From NCBI GenBank assembly GCA_027008645.1, contig JALVEE010000289.1, positions 1 through 43,695 of the forward strand: a DNA stretch of 43,695 bases, in the 5' to 3' direction. Source of the DNA: Saprospiraceae bacterium (lineage in GTDB: Bacteria; Bacteroidota; Bacteroidia; Chitinophagales; Saprospiraceae). The notes beneath the pieces were generated by a model that saw nothing but the letters and a program-made list of their open reading frames with translations, ran no database searches and had not been told where the DNA came from. Made by a program: the position numbers and the translations under genes. This document shows, in pieces, positions 16,282 to 24,797 of the stretch; within the stretch, counting starts at the first letter, position 1; each line of letters starts with the position of its first letter.

Positions 16282-17460
16282 TTACTTTGCTTTTTGCAGA
16301 TACCTTTCATATCTTTTAAGGGTTCTAAGTGTGTTATCATCTTTCATATCTTCAGCCATTTTTATCGCTTTTCCCAAGTGTTTTATCGCCAGAGATTTTT
16401 TATCGTGGTTGATCAATATCTTGATATAGTTTTGGTAAGTTTTAGGGGTTTTATCCTTCAAAAAAGTCTTTTCTGCCAATTCTTCCACCAGGGATTTTAT
16501 CTTATCACTTCCCTTGAACTTTTTTGAAATTGAATCTACAAAACTCAATTTTCCACTAGAATCCGATAAAGTTTTGAAGTATTTTTTTGCAGCTTTTATA
16601 TATTTATCAATATCGTTTTCATTTTCAGCTTTCACCAAATCTATTTTTTTTACAAATTCTTTGTACTGCTTTTTATTGTATTTTTTCATTTTCTTTTTTG
16701 CCTCATCTCCCAACTCTTCAACCTCGTATTCCAATGATTTTTCAAAAGTTTTCCAACAAGCATTATAGATTTTTTCCGCTATTTCTCTTTCCGAGTATAT
16801 CTGTTTTATAAGTTTGAGGTATTTCTTTTCCGTCATCATTTCAAACAGCTTGGAGTCGCATTCATTTGTGGCTTCAAACAGCAAAACGGCTTTTCTATCC
16901 TTATCGAGGTTTTTTTTCTCTTTCAAGTATTGCAATGCTACTTTATTGGTAGGTTTACCCGCATTGCTCAATGCTTTGATATATTTCAAAACAAAATTGT
17001 AATTTCTATTTCCTTTCTCCCATTCCACAGCTAAATCCGGAGATTGATCATAGGATTTCAATGCTTTTTTGGCCAATTCTAAGAATCCGTCCAAATGTTG
17101 ACCACCAACTTTCTTTAAAACCACCTTACCGTCAGGATCGATAAAATACAACGTTGGATAAGCACCTACGGGATAAGTCATGCCAAACTTCATTCCTTCC
17201 TGTGTTTCCATATTCATTTTGACATTTATAAAATGTTTATTATATACATCTCCCGCTTGTTTCAATGGAAAAATATTTTTTTGCATCCTTCTGCAAGGTC
17301 CACACCAAGTAGTATAAGAATCAACAAATATAATCTTATTCTCTGCTTTTGCTTTATCTAATGTCTCCTCCCAAGTACCGTGAAAAAATTCCAATCCTTG
17401 GGAAGACCCTGTAATCGTGCTTGAAAGTATGAAAATAATTACCAAAATATTTTTTATCAT
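16282..17460 (-). CDS. Exported thioredoxin-family protein with long helical C-terminus
   Basis: A 392-residue protein with a signal peptide (about 1-20, ending GSS-Q). A thioredoxin domain (about 22-140) has the active site WCGPC (Cys53, Cys56) and the cis-Pro region GAYPTLYF. A lysine-rich helical region of about 250 residues follows, possibly TPR-like. Exported thioredoxin-fold proteins of this phylum serve in disulfide reduction or exchange in the periplasm. The CGPC motif is typical of reductants, but the direction cannot be proved. It lies 15 bases upstream of the MtfA-like gene. Confidence 0.82.
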   Translation of the reverse strand: MIKNILVIIFILSSTITGSSQGLEFFHGTWEETLDKAKAENKIIFVDSYTTWCGPCRRMQKNIFPLKQAGDVYNKHFINVKMNMETQEGMKFGMTYPVGAYPTLYFIDPDGKVVLKKVGGQHLDGFLELAKKALKSYDQSPDLAVEWEKGNRNYNFVLKYIKALSNAGKPTNKVALQYLKEKKNLDKDRKAVLLFEATNECDSKLFEMMTEKKYLKLIKQIYSEREIAEKIYNACWKTFEKSLEYEVEELGDEAKKKMKKYNKKQYKEFVKKIDLVKAENENDIDKYIKAAKKYFKTLSDSSGKLSFVDSISKKFKGSDKIKSLVEELAEKTFLKDKTPKTYQNYIKILINHDKKSLAIKHLGKAIKMAEDMKDDNTLRTLKRYERYLQKAK

Positions 17461-17625
17461 AATGACTAAGTTTCTTTATTGTGATACGAACAACAGTGAA
17501 ATTTATTATTAGAATCGTATTGTTAAAACAAATTTAACTCAAATTGTTTTTAGTATTTTAGTACAAAACAATTATAATACTAAAAAAGAAAGGAATTGAT
17601 TGAACAAATTTTTTAAATAATCATT

Positions 17626-17847
17626 CTAATCATCCGAATACATCTTATCTAGTTTCTTAATGATTTTTTTTGCCTTATCTTTATCTTTTTTCAAAATTTG
17701 CAAACTAATCGATCCTGCACCTATTGGAAACAAACTTGATGATATCGCATTAGATACTATACACTTTATCCCTTCTACTTCCAATTCATGCTGATAAAGT
17801 CTGGCTTTTATTTCATTAGAAAACTGCTTAATTGTTATAATTTTCAT
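17626..17847 (-). CDS. DUF2007-family small protein
   Basis: A 73-residue protein with the ferredoxin-like pattern of the DUF2007 (putative signal-transducing) family: a beta strand MKIITI, a helix with ARLYQHELEVEGI, a strand CIVSN, a loop with SLFPIGAGSISLQI, and a final helix DKAKKIIKKL. No catalytic residues are known for the family. It is 30 bases downstream of the phosphatase gene and is probably transcribed with it. Confidence 0.75.
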   Translation of the reverse strand: MKIITIKQFSNEIKARLYQHELEVEGIKCIVSNAISSSLFPIGAGSISLQILKKDKDKAKKIIKKLDKMYSDD

Positions 17848-17877
17848 AGTTAAATATTTTAATAGTAAATAATAAAT

Positions 17878-18330
17878 TTACTTTGTTAATTTTTCAATAA
17901 TCTTGTCACTTGCATCGTATAACAAGTCAAAAACTTCTTCGAATCGTCCATCGTAATACGGATCCGGAACATCGATATTTTTACCGGGATAAGCCAAATT
18001 CATATAAAGTTTGATTTTTTTTGTATTCTTAGAATTTCCTGCCAAATTAATAAGTTCTGAATAATTTGATTTATCCATAGCAATGATATAATCAAATTTA
18101 TCAAAATCTTCTAACTCAAACTGCCTTGCCTTTTGCTGACTGATATCTATACCATTGGCAAATGCTACTGAAATCCCTCTCGGGTCAGGTGATTGTCCAA
18201 TATGATAATTGCTTGTTCCCGCTGAATCCACTTCAATATCCAAAGCTAATTGCTCGGCTTTATAGCGCAAAATGCCTTCAGCTAATGGAGAACGGCATAT
18301 GTTTCCTAAACAAACAAATAGGATTTTCAT
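17878..18330 (-). CDS. Low-molecular-weight protein-tyrosine phosphatase
   Basis: A 150-residue cytoplasmic enzyme with the P-loop CLGNICRS (Cys7, Arg13) directly after the first strand, and the general-acid loop DPYYDG (Asp123). Both are diagnostic of the family, and the length is typical. An upstream in-frame ATG at 18354 is rejected as start because the candidate -7 promoter box (18352-18359) covers it and because the family begins with the strand MKILFVC. In bacteria such enzymes act on tyrosine kinases of the envelope or on small phosphate esters; no cognate kinase is nearby. Confidence 0.92.
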   Translation of the reverse strand: MKILFVCLGNICRSPLAEGILRYKAEQLALDIEVDSAGTSNYHIGQSPDPRGISVAFANGIDISQQKARQFELEDFDKFDYIIAMDKSNYSELINLAGNSKNTKKIKLYMNLAYPGKNIDVPDPYYDGRFEEVFDLLYDASDKIIEKLTK

Positions 18331-18351
18331 GGGCATAAATTTTTCTGATAT

Positions 18352-18359
18352 CAAATGTA
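18352..18359 (-). promoter_or_regulatory. Candidate -7 box for the phosphatase-DUF2007 unit
   Basis: The minus strand reads TACATTTG, an exact TAnnTTTG. It would place the transcript start close to 18345 and so decides for the start codon at 18330. No TTTG is found at the -33 distance. Confidence 0.5.
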
Positions 18360-18636
18360 CAGTAAAATTAGTAATTATTCTAATCCGATTAGATTATTTA
18401 TCCTTATTTTATTACTTTTAGCCCGAATTATTCACAAGTATTTCTATTACGAGCTCAAACTACCTGCAATTAAAGGAAATGTTTAAGATTTTTATGCCTC
18501 AAAAACGGTTGTCCATTTCCCCCGGCAAAAATTTATAGCACTTCCCTCTCTACTATTGGTAATTTGAACTCTCACCATAAAAATCCGTGAATAATGTGGG
18601 TTAATTTTTAATGTGAACTTTAAACGTATATTGTAT

Positions 18637-19377
18637 ATGAGATTTGCAGTTAGATTAGCATATAAGGGAACAAATTATTCAGGCTGGCAAAGCCAAAACA
18701 ATGCGAGAACTGTCCAGAGTGAAATCGAAGCTGTTCTTTTTAAAAAGTACAGAAAAGAAATCTCTGTACTCGGATGCGGAAGAACAGATAAAGGGGTTCA
18801 CGCTAGTGATTTTACCATGCATTTTGATTTTGATAAAGATATTAGGGAAAATTTTGTCTATAGCCTGAACAAAATGCTACCAAATGATATCGCACTATTT
18901 GATATCAATAAAGTTGATGAGGATTTTCACGCCCGTTTTGACGCTATTTCCAGATCATATATATATAAAATTAACACAATAAAAAACCCTTTTAATACCC
19001 ATTTGAGTTATTTCTTCCCTCTAATTGAGAATGCTGACTTTTCTTTAATGCAAAAAGCTGCTGATATACTCTTAGGCTATAATGAGTTTTTTCCCTTCTG
19101 TAAGACAAATACAGATGTAAAAACAATGAAATGCCATTTGTCAAAAAGTCAGTGGACAAAGAATCCTGAGAACGGAGATTATTATTATCAAATCACTTCC
19201 AATAGATTTTTGCGAGGTATGGTAAGATTAATCGTAGGAATGACAATAAATATTGGACTGGGAAAAATGTCGATAAATGAACTGGAATTAGCTCTTAAGA
19301 CACAAAATAGGTTAAAGCTCGATTGGAGCGTACCGGCTCACGGCCTGTACTTAAATAGGGTGGTGTATAGTAAATAA
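18637..19377 (+). CDS. truA: tRNA pseudouridine synthase A
   Basis: A 246-residue enzyme that converts uridines 38-40 in the anticodon arm of tRNAs to pseudouridine. The catalytic motif GRTDKGVHA (Asp51) is intact, and the N-terminal strand with YKGTNYSGWQ and the C-terminal FLRGMVRLIVG segment match the family. The start at 18637 (MRFAVRLAY) is preferred over an in-frame ATG at 18613, because the family begins at this strand. The 282-bp gap upstream (18355-18636) shows no other gene, and the divergent phosphatase promoter lies at its far end. Confidence 0.94.
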   Translation: MRFAVRLAYKGTNYSGWQSQNNARTVQSEIEAVLFKKYRKEISVLGCGRTDKGVHASDFTMHFDFDKDIRENFVYSLNKMLPNDIALFDINKVDEDFHARFDAISRSYIYKINTIKNPFNTHLSYFFPLIENADFSLMQKAADILLGYNEFFPFCKTNTDVKTMKCHLSKSQWTKNPENGDYYYQITSNRFLRGMVRLIVGMTINIGLGKMSINELELALKTQNRLKLDWSVPAHGLYLNRVVYSK

Positions 19378-19400
19378 TCCTTAATAATTACATTGGAGTT

Positions 19401-19589
19401 TCCTTGGCGCTCCTTTGCGTGTACTTTGCTGACCTTAGCGGGAAAAATCAATGTCCAACTATATCATTGATAATTAAAATATTAATTTTTTATAATAACG
19501 ATAATTTTGTCACAAAACCATGTTTATTTTTAACACATGAATTTCATATCCCGCAAAGTACCGCAAAGGTAACGCAGAGCATCGCAAAG
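19401..19589. repeat. Inverted CTTTGCG-rich repeat element
   Basis: Two arms of about 40 bp (19401-19442 and 19550-19589) are imperfect reverse complements. Each is built from repeats of CTTTGCG/CGCAAAG, and they enclose about 107 bp of A+T-rich DNA. The element fills the space between the convergent truA and xerD genes. There is no open frame of interest. Confidence 0.6.
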
Positions 19590-19599
19590 TAGTGTTTTC

Positions 19600-20505
19600 C
19601 TATTTTTTATTTCTAGGATGAAAGGCAAGGATTGTTTTTTTGAGATAAGTGGTGTCCAGATGAGTATATATTTCTGTTGTGAGTATGGATTCGTGTCCTA
19701 ACATCTCTTGAACGGCTCTCAGGTCAGCTCCTCCTTCAACGAGATGAGTTGCAAAAGAATGTCTGAATGTATGCGGGCTTATATTTTTCTTAATTCCTGC
19801 CAATTCCGTCAATTCTTTGATTATGTGGTAAATCATTATTCTGGAAAGTTTTTTGCCTCTTCTATTGAGGAAAACAAAATCTTCATTGTCCTTTTTGATA
19901 TTTATTCTATTTCTATAATTATTGATATAGATTCCGATATATTTAATCGCTTCATCATTGATTGGCACTATTCTTTCTTTATTGTTTTTGCCGATTACTT
20001 TTACAAATCCGATATCCGGAAAATAATTCGAAAGTTTCAAGTCTATTAATTCGCTTACCCTTAGTCCACAGGCGTATAAAGTCTCGATAATGGCTCTGTT
20101 TCTATGACCTAACTCGGAACTCAGGTCTATAGCATTCAATATCATTTCTATTTCTTCATAATTGAGTACATCCGGAATTTTTCTCCCGATTTTTGGTCCT
20201 TCAAGCAATTCCGTAGGGTCATTATCGATAATATCTTCCATCATCAGATACTTATAAAATGCTCTGATACCCGAAATAATCCTAGCCTGTGACCTTTGAG
20301 CTACTCCAAGGCTATTTATCCAGTTGATAAACTCTTGTAGATGTGTGAAATTAATATCGAGGGGGGAAATCTCCAATTTATTAATATTGAGATACTCAAT
20401 TAATTTTTTTATATCACGTATATAAGCCTCAATAGAATTGGGAGAAAGAGATCGTTCCAACATAAGATATGCTTCAAAACCATTTATTGCGGAATTCCAA
20501 TCCAT
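19600..20505 (-). CDS. xerD: Tyrosine recombinase, XerD type
   Basis: A 301-residue site-specific recombinase with the N-terminal SAM-like DNA-binding domain (about 4-90) and the full catalytic set: Arg149 (CGLRVSEL), Lys173, His245 and Arg248 (HTFRHSFATH), His271 (LGHES) and Tyr280 (IYTH). Length and motifs fit the chromosome-dimer-resolution recombinases. XerC and XerD are hard to tell apart by eye; XerD is favoured by the general pattern (SPHTFRHSFATHL, DLRAVQEMLGH). It is the last gene of a four-gene minus-strand run (fni-mvaA-ruvC-xerD), 11 bases after ruvC. There is no sign of a mobile element, so this is a housekeeping copy. Confidence 0.9.
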   Translation of the reverse strand: MDWNSAINGFEAYLMLERSLSPNSIEAYIRDIKKLIEYLNINKLEISPLDINFTHLQEFINWINSLGVAQRSQARIISGIRAFYKYLMMEDIIDNDPTELLEGPKIGRKIPDVLNYEEIEMILNAIDLSSELGHRNRAIIETLYACGLRVSELIDLKLSNYFPDIGFVKVIGKNNKERIVPINDEAIKYIGIYINNYRNRINIKKDNEDFVFLNRRGKKLSRIMIYHIIKELTELAGIKKNISPHTFRHSFATHLVEGGADLRAVQEMLGHESILTTEIYTHLDTTYLKKTILAFHPRNKK

Positions 20506-20516
20506 AAAATTAGTTT

Positions 20517-21080
20517 TTACTTCTTTACTTTCTTGGGATTATCATTAAGATAGCTTTTCCAACCCGAATATTTTTTTCCTCCTACTGCCACACTTGATAT
20601 TTGATTGTAATGACACATAGCTGCTCCCAGAGCATCTGTTGCATCTAGGAATCCATCTTGTATTTTTATCTTCAATATACTTTGTAGCATCGCGGACACC
20701 TGTTCTTTCGATGCGTTTCCATTCCCGGTAATAGATTGTTTTATTTTTTTTGGTGCATATTCTGTGATATTTAATCCCATTGTTATTCCGGCGGCTATTG
20801 TTACTCCTTGTGCTCTACCCAATTTTAGCATAGACTGAACATTTTTGCCGTAAAAAGGTGCTTCAATTGCCATTTCAGCCGGTAAATACATTTCGATTAA
20901 ATCTTGAGTCTGTAAAAAAATTTCCTTTAGTTTTTCTTGATGTGTTTCAAACTTTTTTAACTTAAATACTCCAAGAGCTTCCACATTGAAATGGCCAAAA
21001 TAGTAATCCAAAACAGCATATCCCATAACTTGAGTTCCGGGATCAATTCCCAAAATCTTTACCTTATCAATTTTAGCCAT
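20517..21080 (-). CDS. ruvC: Holliday junction resolvase RuvC
   Basis: A 187-residue endonuclease that resolves Holliday junctions together with RuvAB. The acidic active-site residues are visible: Asp13 (GIDPGT), Glu73 (AIEAPF) and the Asp146/Asp149 pair (DATDALG). It begins one base after the mvaA stop codon, so it is almost certainly cotranscribed with the mevalonate genes. Confidence 0.94.
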   Translation of the reverse strand: MAKIDKVKILGIDPGTQVMGYAVLDYYFGHFNVEALGVFKLKKFETHQEKLKEIFLQTQDLIEMYLPAEMAIEAPFYGKNVQSMLKLGRAQGVTIAAGITMGLNITEYAPKKIKQSITGNGNASKEQVSAMLQSILKIKIQDGFLDATDALGAAMCHYNQISSVAVGGKKYSGWKSYLNDNPKKVKK

Positions 21081-21081
21081 A

Positions 21082-22398
21082 TCAGCTTCTTATTTTTTCC
21101 AGAACTGCCTTTACACCGCTGTAAGATACTGTTTTGTCCTTGAAGTATTCAATTATCTTAAGTTTTTCCTTGGCGGTAGCTTCAAGTTGTGTCATAATAT
21201 TTGATAGGTGCAATTTCATATGCCCCTTTTGTATTCCTGTAGTAACAAGCGACTTCACCGCGGAAAAATTTTGAGCTAAACCAACGGAAGCAACTATTTT
21301 CATAAGCTCATGTGCATCGGGATTTCCCATCATTTCCAAAGACCTCCTTGCCATGGGATGAGTTTTTGTCAATCCTCCAACAGTACCTATTGCCATTGGT
21401 ATATCCAACCAAAATCTAAATATTCCTTTATTGATTTCACAATTGCTCAAACTGCGATATTGACCATCTCTTGCTGCATATGTATGTCCGCAGGCTTCGA
21501 CTGCTCTAAAATCATTACCACTTGCTATTATTACCGAGTCGATGCCGTTAAATATACCTTTATTGTGAGTTGTAGCCCTGTATGGATCCTGTTTTGCTAT
21601 TTCAATAGCAGTATTAAATTTTTCAGCAAATAATTTTCCGTTCTTAATGGTTTTTCCATTTTCCAACTCATCTACATGACAACTAACTTCTGCATGTACT
21701 ATACTTTCCGGTGTATAGTTGGACAATATGGACATCACAATTTGGATATCTTTGTCTCCGTTTTTGAAGTTATCATTGGAAATAGCATAATCTTTGAGAC
21801 TCTTCGCAAATTGTTCAAGTATGGTATTTATAAAATTTGCACCCATGGAATCACAAGTGTAAAACTCTGCTTTAATCTGATATAGATTTTCAATTTTATC
21901 AGTAAAATCAATAAGTTTTATCGAGTGAATACCACCACCTCTTTTTTCCATAGTGGCAGTAATGTCTTTTGTTTCATTTCTCAAGTGTTTTTCGATATCG
22001 TTAAAAGACTCAAATAACAATTTTTTGTCTCCTTTCCATTTAAAATGCACTTGACCTATTTTCTTACTATCAATAACTTCAGCTTTGAATCCTCCTCTAT
22101 CAAACCAATATTTGGCACCTGAAGAGGCTGCTGCGACAACAGAACTTTCTTCTATAGCCATTGGAATAGCATATACTTTACCGTTTATCTTAAAATTGGG
22201 TGCAACGCCAAGGGGTATAGGGAAATTACCGATTGAATTTTCTATAAACCCATCTAAGATACTCTGTAGTCCGGGATGCCAATAACTGATCAGCTCATTC
22301 ATAACCAAGTCAGGGTCTTTGAAAAAATTCTCAACTACCCATTGCATCTTTCTTATTTTAGAAAGTCTGGAGAACCCGCTTATTGGATTTTTATGCAC
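21082..22398 (-). CDS. mvaA: Hydroxymethylglutaryl-CoA reductase, class II
   Basis: A 438-residue HMG-CoA reductase, the committed step to mevalonate in isoprenoid synthesis. Catalytic residues can be placed: Glu83 (AIEESSVVAAAS), Lys280 (THNKG), Asp296 (SGNDFRAVEA) and a C-terminal His in KGHMKLH. The short form without membrane anchor is the bacterial class II type. It lies 5 bases after fni, which acts later in the same pathway (IPP to DMAPP), so the pair makes a small mevalonate operon. The presence of these genes shows use of the mevalonate route rather than the MEP route. Confidence 0.94.
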   Translation of the reverse strand: MHKNPISGFSRLSKIRKMQWVVENFFKDPDLVMNELISYWHPGLQSILDGFIENSIGNFPIPLGVAPNFKINGKVYAIPMAIEESSVVAAASSGAKYWFDRGGFKAEVIDSKKIGQVHFKWKGDKKLLFESFNDIEKHLRNETKDITATMEKRGGGIHSIKLIDFTDKIENLYQIKAEFYTCDSMGANFINTILEQFAKSLKDYAISNDNFKNGDKDIQIVMSILSNYTPESIVHAEVSCHVDELENGKTIKNGKLFAEKFNTAIEIAKQDPYRATTHNKGIFNGIDSVIIASGNDFRAVEACGHTYAARDGQYRSLSNCEINKGIFRFWLDIPMAIGTVGGLTKTHPMARRSLEMMGNPDAHELMKIVASVGLAQNFSAVKSLVTTGIQKGHMKLHLSNIMTQLEATAKEKLKIIEYFKDKTVSYSGVKAVLEKIRS

Positions 22399-22403
22399 GT
22401 CAT

Positions 22404-23420
22404 CTAATTTTTAATTCTCAAAAAAGCTTTCGCCATTCTTAATCCCTCAATATGTTTTGAAACAAATTCCCTCAGTAATTCATATTCACCAGTAGCTTGT
22501 TTTAAAAACTCTGAAGCCATACCATATATCGAAGGTACGTTAATTTTTTCAGTATAATAATATCCGTCTAAGAAACTCTTAATCCCACCTGATATAATTA
22601 TTTGATTACACAATATCTTATCCGGCAATTCATCTTTTATCTTATTGACAAAACCGAGCATCTCTTCCGCAGTATGTCCGATATTAATAAATGAATTATA
22701 TTGGTTATTCGAAACATTACTATTCCTAAACATTTCGAGTTTTGAAAAATTTGTTCCGCCAAAAGCCCCAAAGTCTATTGCGGTCAAAGGCAATTGCATA
22801 AGTTCTTTTAAGCTATTATAACCCATACCTTGACCTACCTCTTTGACTATTATTTTTAAATCTTCTTTTTCTAATAATTCCTTTAAGCTATCTATTGGTT
22901 TTTGATTCAATTTATCACCTTCCTCTTGGGTAAATTCCTGTAATGGATTGATGTGTACTATCAAACCATCTGCTTGAAGCTTTTTTACCAAATCAACAAC
23001 TTTGTAAGTTTTTCCGGCTAAAACCAATTGCTCAATCTGAGCTATTCCGATATTTGCAAATAATGGTCTGTCTCCAATATATTTTCTGATATTGAAATCT
23101 TCAAAATAATCATTGCTATCCAAAAGTTGCCTGCAAGATCCAAGCCCCATACCCAAACCGAATTCCGAACAAACACGAGCGAGATTTTTATTGATTTTTG
23201 TGGCTAAACCCGTACCTCCGGTCATACTTGATATCCATAGTGGAGCATCAAACTCTGTATTGAGAAATTCTGTTTTCAAATCTATTTCATTGATATTTCC
23301 CAATAAGGGTTCGTACATAAATCTGGCATCATTAATACCGGAAGCGGTTTGTGATTTGAATGTCAAATCCAAGTGATCAGCTTTGCGTTTTGTGGCAATA
23401 TGTCTGTCTTCTAAATTCAA
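22404..23420 (-). CDS. fni: Isopentenyl-diphosphate delta-isomerase, type 2 (FMN dependent)
   Basis: A 338-residue FMN-dependent TIM-barrel enzyme that interconverts IPP and DMAPP. Family marks include the start DRHIATKRKADH, SSMTGGT, the HINPLQE active-site strand, the KEVGQGM loop and the FMN phosphate loop FGAFGGTNFSKLE. It is the first gene of fni-mvaA-ruvC-xerD with a candidate promoter at 23462-23491. Confidence 0.94.
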   Translation of the reverse strand: MNLEDRHIATKRKADHLDLTFKSQTASGINDARFMYEPLLGNINEIDLKTEFLNTEFDAPLWISSMTGGTGLATKINKNLARVCSEFGLGMGLGSCRQLLDSNDYFEDFNIRKYIGDRPLFANIGIAQIEQLVLAGKTYKVVDLVKKLQADGLIVHINPLQEFTQEEGDKLNQKPIDSLKELLEKEDLKIIVKEVGQGMGYNSLKELMQLPLTAIDFGAFGGTNFSKLEMFRNSNVSNNQYNSFINIGHTAEEMLGFVNKIKDELPDKILCNQIIISGGIKSFLDGYYYTEKINVPSIYGMASEFLKQATGEYELLREFVSKHIEGLRMAKAFLRIKN

Positions 23421-23461
23421 ATAATTGACTTTTTAGAATAGAAATAGTTTCATAATAAATA

Positions 23462-23491
23462 CAAAAATAACAAAAATGAAAGATAAGCAAC
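23462..23491 (-). promoter_or_regulatory. Candidate promoter for fni-mvaA-ruvC-xerD
   Basis: On the minus strand TATTTTTG (23462-23469) fits TAnnTTTG. GTTG (23488-23491) sits where the -33 TTTG is expected, with an 18-base spacer. The leader would be about 35 bases. Confidence 0.45.
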
Positions 23492-23507
23492 AATTATACT
23501 AAAAAAA

Positions 23508-23880
23508 AGGTACATTTCATTTTTTCGCGTTTTGAGTTTTATCCATCGATGAAATTTCCCCGACAGGGGATAAATGTGAATAACCGTGGGTGGAACCCGC
23601 GGTATCCGAACAAGCAAAGTACAACTCCGGAGGAGTTGAATATCCATACAACATAATAATTGATAATTGAACACCTTCGGTGTTCATATCACCTCTCATA
23701 TTTACCCCGCATTTCATACGGGGCTAATCACATTAAACCACATTCGTGGTTTTTGTCCTCTCATTTCTAAACCAAACATTTTATAAAAAAATAGCAATAC
23801 TATCTTTCTTTTGATTTTCCCAACACTTGCCTCTGAATACTAAAGGAGAATCAGCCCGCAATGAAAAAATTGAAACCTTT
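23508..23880. repeat. Long hairpin-string repeat element with inverted ends
   Basis: A noncoding element of about 370 bp. Its ends are inverted copies (TTTCATTTTTTCGC on the left; on the right, read on the other strand, TTTCAATTTTTTCATTGC). Inside is a string of short G+C-rich hairpins: CCCCGACAGGGG, a CCGTGGG/CCCGCGG stem, CAACTCCGGAGGAGTTG, GAACACCTTCGGTGTTC, CCCCGCATTTCATACGGGG and AACCACATTCGTGGTT. Parts recur at 994-1050 and 36942-37030, and an internally deleted copy is at 42489-42576. It holds no protein gene. It is either a nonautonomous mobile repeat or a structured RNA family. Confidence 0.7.
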
Positions 23881-23887
23881 TAAAAAA

Positions 23888-24499
23888 TCAACGTATTTCA
23901 CAGTGCATTAAATTGTCATTACCTATAAAACCATTGAGAACATCGCCGACTTTTACTTCCCCGACACCTGCGGGTGTACCGGTAAAAATCAAATCCCCTA
24001 TCTGTAATTTAAAGTATTTGGATATATAAACAATGATGTCATCAATGGGAAAAATCATATCTTTACTATTGCCTTTTTGAACGATATTTCCATTCTTTTC
24101 TAGAGAGAAGTCGATATCACTCGACTTCATTTCATCTGTGAAATCTATCCATTTGCCTATCACAGCCGAAAAATCAAATCCTTTGGCAATTTCCCAAGGA
24201 TGTCCTTTTTCTTTAAGCTTTCTTTGGATATCTCTTGCTGTGAAATCGATTCCAATGGTTAATTCATTGTAATATGATTTTGCAAAGTCTAAGCCAATAT
24301 TTTTCCCGTTTTTAGCTATTTTAACCACTAATTCCCCTTCATAGTGAATTTCTTTTGAAAAATCAGGATAATAAAATGGTTTCCCGTCCCTTAACATAGC
24401 TGTTGGTGGCTTCATAAAAATCATAGGTTGCTTTGGAACAGGATTGTTCAATTCTTTAGCGTGATCAATATAATTTCTTCCGATACAGAATATTTTCAT
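23888..24499 (-). CDS. Fumarylacetoacetate hydrolase-family protein
   Basis: A 203-residue protein of the FAH superfamily in its short, single-domain form. It opens IFCIGRNYIDHAKEL, as in acylpyruvate hydrolases and oxaloacetate tautomerases. The divalent-metal ligands are Glu54, Glu56 (HYEGELV) and Asp85 (GIDFTARD), and the family tail GDLIFTGTPAGVG is present. The likely substrates are small 2-oxo acids; exact specificity cannot be told from sequence. It is a single gene with its own candidate -7 box, divergent from nifJ. Confidence 0.88.
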   Translation of the reverse strand: MKIFCIGRNYIDHAKELNNPVPKQPMIFMKPPTAMLRDGKPFYYPDFSKEIHYEGELVVKIAKNGKNIGLDFAKSYYNELTIGIDFTARDIQRKLKEKGHPWEIAKGFDFSAVIGKWIDFTDEMKSSDIDFSLEKNGNIVQKGNSKDMIFPIDDIIVYISKYFKLQIGDLIFTGTPAGVGEVKVGDVLNGFIGNDNLMHCEIR

Positions 24500-24519
24500 A
24501 CAATTTTATTTTAGTAAAA

Positions 24520-24527
24520 CAAAAGTA
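24520..24527 (-). promoter_or_regulatory. Candidate -7 box for the FAH-family gene
   Basis: TACTTTTG on the minus strand, 21 bases upstream of the start codon, which leaves a very short leader. No -33 box was recognised. The rest of the 298-bp divergent gap to nifJ shows only A+T-rich DNA. Confidence 0.45.
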
Positions 24528-24797
24528 GTAAATTCTTTTACCTTAGAGTAACGAGGTGCATTTCATTGTATAGAAAAGATTTGATTTTGGTAAATCCACT
24601 CTTCATAACGATAGTTTTTTGTTTATACCAATTTTAAATACATGTCCTGTAATTGCATTTAGCCAATTATTGTTTGAATTAGTTGTATATGATATTAGTT
24701 TTAACGACATTTGCGACTTGGTTTTTTTTGAAACAAAAATTGATTAAAATTTATTGCATTATTTTATTGCAATATTAACTATAAAATTGTTTATATT

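Noticed and set aside
18331-18354. Upstream start codon of the phosphatase at 18354
   Set aside because: It overlaps the -7 promoter box, and the family starts with the strand at MKILFVC.
18361-18636. tRNA or structured RNA gene in the gap before truA
   Set aside because: No T-arm GTTCAA/TTCGA pattern with matching acceptor stem could be found here or in the other gaps.
19600-20505. Integrase of a mobile element
   Set aside because: It is in a housekeeping operon with ruvC and mevalonate genes, with no attachment site or cargo; an XerD-type recombinase fits better.
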